Origin: Spirosoma foliorum | Lineage (GTDB): Bacteria; Bacteroidota; Bacteroidia; Cytophagales; Spirosomataceae | Assembly: GCF_014117325.1 (NCBI RefSeq) | Contig: NZ_CP059732.1 | Location: 6,771,001 to 6,835,000 of the forward strand | Direction of reading: 5' to 3' | Length of the DNA: 64,000 nucleotides | Notes under the pieces: model-generated | Databases searched by the model: none | What the model was told of the DNA's origin: nothing | What the model saw: only the letters and a program-made list of their open reading frames with translations | Position numbers and translations under genes: made by a program | Shown: one piece after another, positions 32,174 through 40,091 of the stretch | Position numbering within the stretch: position 1 is the first letter of the stretch | Layout: each line of letters opens with the position of its first letter

Positions 32174-33118
32174 ATGCGTGAAGCCCTTTTCGTTAAACGC
32201 AACACCGACAAGTGGCGTGACATAGAACAAAATCCAACCAACGATCCTGATGAGTTGACGGATCGCTTTGTGGAATTGACCGACGATTTATCGTACGCCC
32301 GAACGTTCTATCCTGACTCAAAAGTAACGCGCTACCTCAACGGATTAGCCGGGCAAATGCACCGGGGCCTGATGCAAAACCGGCGCGACGAACGAAGTCG
32401 ATTTCTCACGTTCTGGAAATACGAACTGCCGCTTTTATTTCGACAATCGCACCGAATGCTGGCTCTGTCGGCGGGCATTTTTCTTGTGGCGTCTATTCTG
32501 GGCTGGGTATCGGCAGCGCATGACAACACCTTTGTTCGATTGATTCTGGGCGATCAATATGTAAACATGACGCTCGAAAACATTAAAAAAGGCGATCCGT
32601 TGGGTGTATACGGCAGTAGCGATCAGGCCAGTATGTTCGTACAAATTACCCTGAACAATATTTACGTGGCTTTCCGAACGTTTGTATTTGGACTGTTTGC
32701 TTCGTTTGGCACGATGGCCATGCTGTTCTACAACGGTGTGATGCTGGGCTCTTTTCAATATTTTTTCTACGAACGCGGTCTTTTGCTGGATTCAGTACTG
32801 AAAATCTGGATTCATGGTACCCTCGAAATATCGGCTATCGTTATTGCCGGTTGTGCTGGCCTGACCGTGGGCAACAGCTTACTTTTTCCCGGCACTTACT
32901 CCCGGTTGGAGTCTTTCAAAAGGGGTATTAAGCAGGGCCTGAAAATTGCCATTGGCCTGGTTCCTATTTTCATTACGGCTGGTTTTCTCGAAAGTTTCGT
33001 TACCCGGCTGACATTGCCTCCTCTAGTTAGTGGCAGTATTATTCTGATATCAGCAGCCTTCATTGGCTGGTACTTTATTCTCTACCCGATTCAACTAAAC
33101 CGCAGGATTCAACCATGA
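32174..33118 (+). CDS. Stage II sporulation protein M family membrane protein
   Basis: A 314-residue polytopic protein of the SpoIIM (DUF95) family. A soluble N-terminal region of about 85 residues (MREALFVKRNTDKWRDIEQN) is typical of the non-sporulating versions. It is followed by about five helices and the conserved FRTFVFGLFASFGTMAMLFY and WIHGTLEISAIVIAGCAG blocks near residues 170 and 215. In spore formers SpoIIM works in engulfment. In Bacteroidota it occurs with RDD, DUF4129, MoxR and DUF58 genes and its function is unknown. It begins a rightward run to 41.4 kb, and its stop overlaps the next ATG by four bases. Confidence 0.87.
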   Translation: MREALFVKRNTDKWRDIEQNPTNDPDELTDRFVELTDDLSYARTFYPDSKVTRYLNGLAGQMHRGLMQNRRDERSRFLTFWKYELPLLFRQSHRMLALSAGIFLVASILGWVSAAHDNTFVRLILGDQYVNMTLENIKKGDPLGVYGSSDQASMFVQITLNNIYVAFRTFVFGLFASFGTMAMLFYNGVMLGSFQYFFYERGLLLDSVLKIWIHGTLEISAIVIAGCAGLTVGNSLLFPGTYSRLESFKRGIKQGLKIAIGLVPIFITAGFLESFVTRLTLPPLVSGSIILISAAFIGWYFILYPIQLNRRIQP

Positions 33119-34041
33119 TTCAACTCTTTCAACAACGTGATTTTGGGGACAAAATCAACGTTACATTTCAATACATTACCCAGAATTTTCGCAGCCTTGC
33201 GTTAGCGCTCGTTTACATCGTCGGCCCCGTAGCCTTGCTGGCAGGCATTGCCACGGGGGTCTTCCAATCTAATATGCTTAATCTGGGAAAAATGGCAAGG
33301 AATGGCGACATCGACTCCGATAGCCCTTTTGGTGCGGGCTACGCAATGGCCTTAAGCGTTTTCTCTCCGGCTTTCTGGTTTACGATGATCTTTACGCTGC
33401 TGGCTATTTTGGTTGTAAGCCTGGTTACCTATGCACACATGAAGGTGTATGCTCGTAAAACGCAACAGAACGCTCCGATTGGCTCAGGGCCTGTAGACAT
33501 TAGTGTGACGGAAGTTTGGGAAGAAATGCAGCCCCTGATTAGTCGCGCAATCGTTATCAGCGTATTGAGTTCGATCATCGCGTTTGCCGCTACGTTGTTT
33601 TTCGTGATTCCAGGCATTTATGTCGGTATTGTGTTATCGCTGGGGCTGGTCGTAACAACCTTCGAAGGGACGGATTTTGGCCAGACCTGGAACCGTTGTT
33701 TCGCGCTTATTCGGGACAAATGGTGGTCAACGCTGGGAATCATTTTCGTCATGGGGATTATCTCGGGGGTTATTGGCTTGATCTTTACCCTCCCCGCCGG
33801 GATTCTTAGCTTTTTGATTACGGCAAAACTGCTGCCCGATATGTCAGGATTTTGGCTCATTCTTGGTAATGTAGTAGCAACCGTGGGCAGCACCCTTTTG
33901 CGGTCTATCATTTATGTAGCCCTTGGCTTTCAGTATACAAATCTGGTTGAACGGCAGGAAGGTCGGGGACTACAATCAGCCATCGACTCTATCGGCACAC
34001 CTACAAGTCAACCCCGCGCATCGGATGAAGGATCGTATTGA
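33115..34041 (+). CDS. Multi-pass membrane protein of the SpoIIM-MoxR cluster
   Basis: A 308-residue protein with about six hydrophobic helices and a low-complexity tail. A soluble N-terminal segment (FGDKINVTFQYITQNFRSL) precedes the first helix at about residue 28. The layout resembles membrane domains found with glycerophosphodiester phosphodiesterases and DUF4013-type proteins, but no motif allows a name. It starts inside the SpoIIM stop (ATGA) and ends 17 bases inside the DUF4129 gene, so the three are translationally coupled. A role in the same membrane complex is likely by context only. Confidence 0.65.
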   Translation: MIQLFQQRDFGDKINVTFQYITQNFRSLALALVYIVGPVALLAGIATGVFQSNMLNLGKMARNGDIDSDSPFGAGYAMALSVFSPAFWFTMIFTLLAILVVSLVTYAHMKVYARKTQQNAPIGSGPVDISVTEVWEEMQPLISRAIVISVLSSIIAFAATLFFVIPGIYVGIVLSLGLVVTTFEGTDFGQTWNRCFALIRDKWWSTLGIIFVMGIISGVIGLIFTLPAGILSFLITAKLLPDMSGFWLILGNVVATVGSTLLRSIIYVALGFQYTNLVERQEGRGLQSAIDSIGTPTSQPRASDEGSY

Positions 34042-34804
34042 ATTACGGGTTGCGGTTTACGAGTTACGCGTTGGACGATTATGTTGTCTGATCCTTTGGT
34101 TGTGCCTCTTGCTAGCCATACCACCAGCGGCTTTGGCTCAAGTACAAAAAACAACTCCTCCAGTTGCCGTCCGGGATGATCGTACTCCTCTGCAGGTACG
34201 TTACCCGGAAGCCGATCACCTGCGCGATCTCCAAACCGACCATGATTATCAATATGGCAACGATGCCCCTCCACCCGAAAACCCAATAGCCCGCTTTTTT
34301 CAGTGGTTATTTCGAAAAATCGGAGCGTTTCTTCGCAGTGAATCCTATTACAACGTTTGGCAGTACGTCATTCTGGCTGGTGTTGTCGCATTGGTAATTT
34401 ACCTGCTCATGAAGGCCGAAGTGATGAAAATCTTGTTTCCTAAAAGCGCTCAATCGAGCGGCCTTGACTATGAAAATCTGGCCGAAAATATCCATGAAAT
34501 TGATTTCGATGTGGCCGTTGAGGAAGCTGTCAATAACCGAAATTTCCGGTTAGCCACACGTCTGCTTTATCTACAGACACTCAAACGCCTAACCGATGCT
34601 GGTCGAATTACCTATAAGCCCGACAAAACGAATCGGCAGTATGTGTATGAGTTAGCTAATTCGCCATTACAGGCTGACTTTGAGACATTGACCCGGCAAT
34701 TTGAGTTTGTCTGGTACGGCGATTTCCCAATTGATGAATCCCGGTTCGGGCAGCTTCGTCAACAATTCCGACAGTTTAATCAGCCGGTTGCTCATCAGGC
34801 TTAA
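34025..34804 (+). CDS. DUF4129 domain-containing protein
   Basis: A 259-residue protein with an N-terminal signal or anchor helix (LCCLILWLCLLLAIPPAALA, residues 14-33) and a second membrane helix near residues 118-138 (YVILAGVVALVIYLLMKAEV). A C-terminal cytosolic domain follows with the DUF4129 pattern NRNFRLATRLLYLQTLKRL (about 180) and PDKTNRQYVYEL (about 205). These domains occur beside MoxR/DUF58 genes and in transglutaminase-like membrane proteins, with function unproven. The start at 34025 overlaps the preceding gene by 17 bases. A frame start at 33923 would lengthen the overlap and bury the signal helix. Confidence 0.78.
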   Translation: MKDRIELRVAVYELRVGRLCCLILWLCLLLAIPPAALAQVQKTTPPVAVRDDRTPLQVRYPEADHLRDLQTDHDYQYGNDAPPPENPIARFFQWLFRKIGAFLRSESYYNVWQYVILAGVVALVIYLLMKAEVMKILFPKSAQSSGLDYENLAENIHEIDFDVAVEEAVNNRNFRLATRLLYLQTLKRLTDAGRITYKPDKTNRQYVYELANSPLQADFETLTRQFEFVWYGDFPIDESRFGQLRQQFRQFNQPVAHQA

Positions 34805-34816
34805 ACAGAAATCACC

Positions 34817-36001
34817 TTGCCTAAACCGAATAAATATTTCCTGATCCTGCTAGCAACGGTAACGGCCTATATGCTCTTTGAGTATTACCGCCCCAAGCCG
34901 ATTGACTGGAGGTCAACTTATCAGAACGATGACAAAGTGCCGTTCGGAACCCAGGCGTTGTTCGAGCTTTTGCCAGATGCTCTTCCACAGTCGACGGTGA
35001 AGATGACACGGCTGCCCATTTACAACTTTCTGGGCGAGACGAAACTCCCTTCGCTCAGCAATTACCTGTTTATCAATGAAGACTTTAAAGCCGATAGTAT
35101 TGAGCAGGGGCAACTCCTGGCGTATGTAAACAGAGGCAATACCGTCTTCATTTCGGCGTACAATCTGCCTGATTCACTTTGTGCGAAATTGGGATTTAAG
35201 GCAGACGTAAAACCGAATAACAAAGCCGATACAACCCTCAGGCAGAACTTCGTCAATCCAAAGTTGCATACGGCGAAGGGCTATAATTTCTTCCACGACG
35301 ACGGTCGTAATTTCCTGATGATCAAAAAACCGCAGAACATCACTATTCTGGGTCGTAACGCTCGTAAAGAGCCTATTTTCATTCGGGTGCAGTACGGGAA
35401 AGGGCAGTTTTTTATCCAGAACCTACCGTTGGCGTTTACGAACTATTACGTACTGAGCACCAAGACATCGGACTACGCGTTCAAAGCACTTTCTTATTTG
35501 CCCGTTCGTCCTACCTACTGGGATGAATACCAGAAACAGGGACGATTCGATGAAGATCAGCAATCAATTTTCCGATATGTTCGTTCACAACCCGCCCTCA
35601 ACTGGGCTTACTATCTGGTTGTCTTTGGGTTAATTTTCTACGCCATCTTTGCCGGAAAACGCACGCAGCGCATTATACCCATTATCGAATCGCCTAAAAA
35701 CACATCGCTCGATTTTGTGAAAACCGTTGGGCGCATGTATTTTCAACAGAGCGACCACGACAACCTCGCGCGCAAGAAAATCCAGTACTTCCTGGCCGAT
35801 CTACGCGAACGCTACGGCCTAAACACAACCGTTTTAGACAAAGAATTTACCGAAACGTTAGCCCGAAAAAGTGGTGCATCCATAGACGAAACAGCAGAGT
35901 TAGTGCGGCTCCTTCGCGACGCCCAACGCAGTATCTCGCTCTCGGAATTTGATTTGTTAACCCTGAACCGAGCAATGGAAAAACTTAAACAAACTATCTG
36001 A
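34817..36001 (+). CDS. DUF4350 domain-containing membrane protein
   Basis: A 394-residue protein anchored by an N-terminal helix (KYFLILLATVTAYMLFEYY) and a second helix near residues 262-280 (WAYYLVVFGLIFYAIFAGKR). The periplasmic part carries the DUF4350 region, including VPFGTQALFELLPDAL near residue 43 and a Rossmann-like stretch with NRGNTVFISAYNL near residue 105. A cytosolic helical tail follows. It begins with TTG at 34817: the upstream stop of the DUF4129 gene is in the same frame, and the next ATG would delete most of the first helix. It is 12 bp downstream of the DUF4129 gene in the same operon. Confidence 0.78.
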   Translation: MPKPNKYFLILLATVTAYMLFEYYRPKPIDWRSTYQNDDKVPFGTQALFELLPDALPQSTVKMTRLPIYNFLGETKLPSLSNYLFINEDFKADSIEQGQLLAYVNRGNTVFISAYNLPDSLCAKLGFKADVKPNNKADTTLRQNFVNPKLHTAKGYNFFHDDGRNFLMIKKPQNITILGRNARKEPIFIRVQYGKGQFFIQNLPLAFTNYYVLSTKTSDYAFKALSYLPVRPTYWDEYQKQGRFDEDQQSIFRYVRSQPALNWAYYLVVFGLIFYAIFAGKRTQRIIPIIESPKNTSLDFVKTVGRMYFQQSDHDNLARKKIQYFLADLRERYGLNTTVLDKEFTETLARKSGASIDETAELVRLLRDAQRSISLSEFDLLTLNRAMEKLKQTI

Positions 36002-36008
36002 CCGTAGA

Positions 36009-36118
36009 ATGTCTGAACCAGGATTTTAACAAGATTGAAAAGATTCGAAGATTCACTGATTATCGCTTCTTCAATCATATTAATCTTTTCAATCTTGCTA
36101 AAATCCTGGTTCAGACAT
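36009..36118. repeat. 37-bp inverted repeat between DUF4350 and MoxR genes
   Basis: Arms 36009-36045 and 36082-36118 match at 36 of 37 positions. A third partial copy of the arm end (GGTTCAGACAT) follows at 36122-36132. The repeat fills the whole gap inside what is otherwise a continuous operon, so it may uncouple moxR from the upstream genes. Confidence 0.9.
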
Positions 36119-36137
36119 CTCGGTTCAGACATACTTT

Positions 36138-37112
36138 ATGGATTCATTCGAAACTCGTTTAGACCTTACGTCCCTCACCGCTGCGGTTGAGGCTATCCGC
36201 ACTGAAGTTGGTAAAGTCATCGTCGGGCAACACCAAACGGTCGATTTACTGTTAACGGCTCTACTCGCTGATGGGCATGTGCTCATTGAAGGCGTACCGG
36301 GCGTGGCCAAGACATTAACGGCGAAACTGTTGGCAAAAACGATGTCGGTAGGTTTTAGCCGGATTCAGTTTACGCCCGACTTAATGCCCGCCGATGTTCT
36401 GGGAACATCTGTTTTCATGCCCAAAACGGGTGATTTCTCGTTCCGACAAGGCCCTATTTTTTCGAATCTGGTTCTGATTGATGAAATCAACCGCGCTCCT
36501 GCCAAAACACAGGCCGCCTTGTTCGAGGTGATGGAAGAGCGGCAGGTCACAAATGATGGCACAACGTATCTGCTCAATGAGCCATTCATGGTGCTGGCCA
36601 CTCAGAACCCCATTGAGCAGGAAGGCACCTACCGATTGCCCGAAGCACAACTTGACCGTTTTCTGTTCAAAATTGTCGTTGGTTATCCAACGGCAACTGA
36701 AGAAGTAGATATTCTGCGAGGTCATCATCAACGCCGGAACCTGTCAGATGCTCTTGAGGCCGTCAACGCCGTACTTACTGCTGAACAACTGGCCACATTA
36801 CGCAATCAGGTGCACCAGGTTCACGTTGAAGATAAGCTATTTGATTACATTGCCCAGATTGTACAGGCTACCCGTGCTAACAAATCGCTGTATCTGGGCG
36901 CATCACCCCGTGCATCGGTGTCGCTGCTGAATAGTGCTAAGGCACTGGCTACGCTCCGAGGTCGTGACTTCATTACCCCCGAAGATGTTCAGGAATTGGC
37001 AGCCCCTGTGTTACGCCATCGGGTTTTGCTTACGCCTGAACGTGAAATGGAAGGCGGAACTGCTGATGAGGTTGTAGCACAATTGGTCCAAAAAATTGAG
37101 GTGCCAAGATAG
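36138..37112 (+). CDS. MoxR family AAA+ ATPase
   Basis: A 324-residue AAA+ ATPase of the MoxR/RavA group, chaperone-like ATPases thought to help metal insertion or assembly of protein complexes, often partnered with DUF58 and von Willebrand proteins. Walker A GVPGVAKTLTAKLLAKTM is near residue 55, Walker B LIDEINRAPAKTQAALFEVM near residue 113, sensor 1 VLATQNPIEQEGTYRLPEAQ near residue 153, and the C-terminal lid has ASPRASVSLL near residue 255. The partner DUF58 gene here is 3 kb downstream, separated by three other genes. In most genomes the two are adjacent. Confidence 0.94.
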   Translation: MDSFETRLDLTSLTAAVEAIRTEVGKVIVGQHQTVDLLLTALLADGHVLIEGVPGVAKTLTAKLLAKTMSVGFSRIQFTPDLMPADVLGTSVFMPKTGDFSFRQGPIFSNLVLIDEINRAPAKTQAALFEVMEERQVTNDGTTYLLNEPFMVLATQNPIEQEGTYRLPEAQLDRFLFKIVVGYPTATEEVDILRGHHQRRNLSDALEAVNAVLTAEQLATLRNQVHQVHVEDKLFDYIAQIVQATRANKSLYLGASPRASVSLLNSAKALATLRGRDFITPEDVQELAAPVLRHRVLLTPEREMEGGTADEVVAQLVQKIEVPR

Positions 37113-37114
37113 AG

Positions 37115-38248
37115 ATGAATAATTCACAATGTATAATGAATAATGGTAGACAAACCAGAAGTGGCCTTGTCTCTCTTATTATTCATTGTGCATTATTCAT
37201 TATTCATTATTCATTCACATTTGCCCAAACCCCCACCCGGGAGCAACTGACCGGTACCTGGATTGGCGTACATACCGAATGGGATCTGGATTTCACTTGC
37301 ACCTTACCGATTTATCTTCAGTTAGAGGCTGACAGTACCTATCACCTCGGCCTCATTGATGGATCGGCGGGTAAGATAACCTCAACGTGGGCTATCCACG
37401 GCGAGTCAGTACGGCTGGACACAATCCATTATGCCCCTAAGCTCGTCACGTTACAGAACGATCTACTACGAATCGGGACGAACTATCCAATGCTTTTTAG
37501 GCGATTTAACGACTTTCCACTCGATTCGGCAACCGTCTATCAACAGCTAAATGGGCGTATCTGGCAATCCGACAGTCTAACCATTTCTCTTTTTGCCAAT
37601 GGTCAGGCGAGTTTAGAAAATATAGGAACCAAACAGCGAACGGCACACTTCTGGCGACTAGCTCAATTTGACCGATCTGTATTTCTGGTTATTCTGGGAA
37701 ACCAAACTAATTGGGACAGTGGCTATAAAGTAATCTGGCAACTTAGCAGCGTAGCCACCAACTTGCTACAGGCTATTGGCTGGAATGGGTGTCGGATAGC
37801 CGCCGAACCGTTTCGATTCGTTAGAAATCTATCGGCGGTAGAGACATGCAAACCCAGTGGTTTTCAGACCTGCGATAACTGCTTCCGGTCAATATGGGCT
37901 GAGTCTATGCTTACGCGTGGACAGAAACGGTATGACATCATTCAGCTATTTACCAAGCATTATCAACCCATTAATCAGACGGGAGAGTCAGGGCTTGTAC
38001 GTATTCAGTTTGTAATAAATTGTTCGGGCGAAAGCGGGCAGACGGAAGTAAATGGGTTTGATGAAGACTATTGTCCAAGGCAATTCGACTCCCGAATTAC
38101 CAACCAACTGCTGGCCATCTGTCGCGACTATATCGTCACCGATCAATCAATCCGTCAGCCAGATAGTAATCGAGACCTGTTCCACGATGCTTTCATTTCA
38201 CTCGCATTTCGGTTTAAAGACGGGCGTATAACGGACATACTACCATGA
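37115..38248 (+). CDS. Secreted protein with repeat-derived signal peptide
   Basis: A 377-residue exported protein of unknown function. The N-terminal stretch GLVSLIIHCALFIIHYSFTF followed by AQT is a good signal peptide, yet it is read from the right arm of an intergenic inverted repeat (ATTATTCATT words). No later in-frame ATG precedes the conserved-looking start of the mature part (REQLTGTWIGVHTEW, a lipocalin-like opening near residue 42). The C-terminal third (GLVRIQFVINCSGESGQTEV, about residue 298) resembles a TonB C-terminal-type domain. It begins two bases after the MoxR stop and overlaps the next gene by four bases. The start codon lies in the left repeat arm. Confidence 0.6.
   Translation: MNNSQCIMNNGRQTRSGLVSLIIHCALFIIHYSFTFAQTPTREQLTGTWIGVHTEWDLDFTCTLPIYLQLEADSTYHLGLIDGSAGKITSTWAIHGESVRLDTIHYAPKLVTLQNDLLRIGTNYPMLFRRFNDFPLDSATVYQQLNGRIWQSDSLTISLFANGQASLENIGTKQRTAHFWRLAQFDRSVFLVILGNQTNWDSGYKVIWQLSSVATNLLQAIGWNGCRIAAEPFRFVRNLSAVETCKPSGFQTCDNCFRSIWAESMLTRGQKRYDIIQLFTKHYQPINQTGESGLVRIQFVINCSGESGQTEVNGFDEDYCPRQFDSRITNQLLAICRDYIVTDQSIRQPDSNRDLFHDAFISLAFRFKDGRITDILP
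37117..37198. repeat. Inverted repeat of ATTATTCATT words overlapping coding sequence
   Basis: Segments 37117-37131 and 37184-37198 pair at 14 of 15 positions. The right arm continues as tandem ATTATTCATT units to about 37216. Both arms lie inside the 5' end of the gene at 37115, one at the start codon and one over the signal peptide. Confidence 0.75.
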
Positions 38249-39063
38249 TGCGACTCTGTTTTTTTTGCTGGCTCTTGCCGCCACTATCTGTGCTCGCTCA
38301 GGACAACGAACGCATCTTAAAATCCTTCGCGTCGACGCTAGCCGCGAACCGATCAGCCCAGACAAGATTCTTTTTTGGGGAAAGGCGGGAGAGGGTCCGC
38401 TCAGATACGTTGTCGGCCAATACGCAGAATTTTCGGCATAGGGCTTTTAATTATGTGTGGGCAAAAGACTATGAACAGGCAGTTGTGTGGCTGGAAAAAA
38501 CGACTGCGCTTTCACCAAAGGAACATGGTATTGTCGGCGAATTCTATCTGACTCAATTTCACGACTATCCGCGTGCGCTGACACATTTTAATGCGTACGA
38601 TGCGCTAACACCTAACTTCGATGACATCGTCGGCTACAATCCGGTAAGCTATATGCGTGGGTTAGCCTATCGAAGTATGGGAAACCACGAGAAGGCAATT
38701 GAGCAATTTTCGATAGCGATTGAACCATTAGCCGCTAAGCATGGTGACGAATGGGTTAATTATCGACATTTTGTAAGCCGGGCCGTTAGCTATATCGCGA
38801 CCCAACAACCCGAGAAAGCCTTAGCAGACCTAGAAAAAGCCGGCAAAAATTACAAGCGGAGTGCCCTTGTCCAATACCACCGCGGGCGAGCCTTGCTCCT
38901 ATTGAATCGAACAGCCGAAGCTAAAACAGCCTTTCAGGATGCTTCCTTTTTCTTCAAAGCCCTCCGAGCCGAGCGTAGAGGGGATTATCAGGAAGATGAT
39001 TTCAACCCCATCTATGAGATCGAAATTGACGAGATTATCAGTCAATTAAAATCCAAACCGTAG
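38245..39063 (+). CDS. Tetratricopeptide-repeat secreted protein
   Basis: A 272-residue protein with signal peptide MRLCFFCWLLPPLSVLA and four or five TPR-like helical hairpins between about residues 65 and 250, for example NYVWAKDYEQAVVWLEKTTA, GNHEKAIEQFSIAIEPLA and LVQYHRGRALLLLNRTAEAK. TPR proteins act as protein-binding scaffolds, and no partner can be named from sequence. It starts four bases inside the preceding gene (ATGATG), so the two are coupled and probably act together in the envelope. It ends 11 bp before the YhcG nuclease gene. Confidence 0.75.
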   Translation: MMRLCFFCWLLPPLSVLAQDNERILKSFASTLAANRSAQTRFFFGERRERVRSDTLSANTQNFRHRAFNYVWAKDYEQAVVWLEKTTALSPKEHGIVGEFYLTQFHDYPRALTHFNAYDALTPNFDDIVGYNPVSYMRGLAYRSMGNHEKAIEQFSIAIEPLAAKHGDEWVNYRHFVSRAVSYIATQQPEKALADLEKAGKNYKRSALVQYHRGRALLLLNRTAEAKTAFQDASFFFKALRAERRGDYQEDDFNPIYEIEIDEIISQLKSKP

Positions 39064-39074
39064 CGAAATAGTTA

Positions 39075-40091
39075 ATGACAACTTTTTATGAACGAATAAA
39101 AACGGTTCTGGATGGCGCTCGTCAGCATGCATACCGAGCTGTTAATTTTGCTATGGTCGAGGCTTATTGGCACATTGGCCAGCTTATTGTCGAAGAAGAA
39201 CAACAGGGGAATAGTCGTGCGGAATATGGTAGTGGCCTCCTAAAATACCTCGCCCAGCGCCTGACAAATGATTTTGGAAAAGGGTTTGATGAACGAGAAA
39301 TGCGCCGAATTCGGCAGTTCTACTTGACCTTTCAGATTCGGGACGCGTTGCGTCCCGAATTGAGTTGGACTCACTACCGCTTGTTATTAAAAGTGGAAAA
39401 TGCTGATGCTCGAATTTGGTACATTCAGGAAACAGCAAGCCAAAGTTGGAGTAGCCGGGCGCTAGAACGGCAAATTAACTCATTCTATTATGAACGTTTG
39501 CTAGCGACCCGTGAGGCTGACCGCCCCGATGTTAAACGAGAAGCCAATGAGAAAACGAGTTCCCTTAAGTTAGAACCTAGAGACATTCTCAAAGATCCAT
39601 ACATTCTGGAGTTTCTAGACCTGAAACCGAACTGGAAAATTTATGAAAAAGAGCTCGAACAAGCTCTTTTAGACAATTTACAGACATTTATGCTGGAGTT
39701 GGGGAAAGGATTTGCCTTTGTGGCTCGCCAGAAACGTATGCTCGAAGGGGACGATAATTTTCGGATCGACCTAATTTTCTACAATTATATTCTTCGGTGC
39801 TTCGTACTTATTGACCTTAAAATTGGCAAACTAACTCATCAGGATATCGGGCAGATGGATATGTATGCTCGCATGTACGAAGAACAAGCCAAACAACCAG
39901 ACGACAATCCTACAATTGGATTAATTCTCTGCACCGAGAAAAATGAGACGGTTGTCAAATATTCTGTTCTGAACGGAAGTCAGCAACTGTTTGCCTCCAA
40001 ATACAAATTGTACCTTCCGACTGAGGAAGAATTGATGGCCGAAATCGAACGCGATAAATACTTACTTGAACAAAACCGCAGAAATCAATGA
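39075..40091 (+). CDS. YhcG-family PD-(D/E)XK nuclease (DUF1016)
   Basis: A 338-residue protein with the two-part DUF1016 layout. The N-terminal helical domain (residues 1-165) contains NFAMVEAYWHIGQLIVEEEQ and LSWTHYRLLLKVENADAR. The C-terminal nuclease domain has the PD-(D/E)XK core: Asp in DDNFRIDLIFYN near residue 230 and D-x-K in FVLIDLKIGKLTHQDIGQMD near residue 245. Family members are often found near restriction-modification or mobile regions and are linked to Holliday-junction-like activity, but targets are unproven. Its stop overlaps the DUF58 start by four bases (ATGA). Its place between MoxR-linked genes is unusual. Confidence 0.9.
   Translation: MTTFYERIKTVLDGARQHAYRAVNFAMVEAYWHIGQLIVEEEQQGNSRAEYGSGLLKYLAQRLTNDFGKGFDEREMRRIRQFYLTFQIRDALRPELSWTHYRLLLKVENADARIWYIQETASQSWSSRALERQINSFYYERLLATREADRPDVKREANEKTSSLKLEPRDILKDPYILEFLDLKPNWKIYEKELEQALLDNLQTFMLELGKGFAFVARQKRMLEGDDNFRIDLIFYNYILRCFVLIDLKIGKLTHQDIGQMDMYARMYEEQAKQPDDNPTIGLILCTEKNETVVKYSVLNGSQQLFASKYKLYLPTEEELMAEIERDKYLLEQNRRNQ

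Noticed and set aside
32174..34041. Evidence for sporulation from the SpoIIM-like gene
   Set aside because: The family is widespread in non-sporulating bacteria beside RDD and MoxR genes; no other sporulation gene is present.
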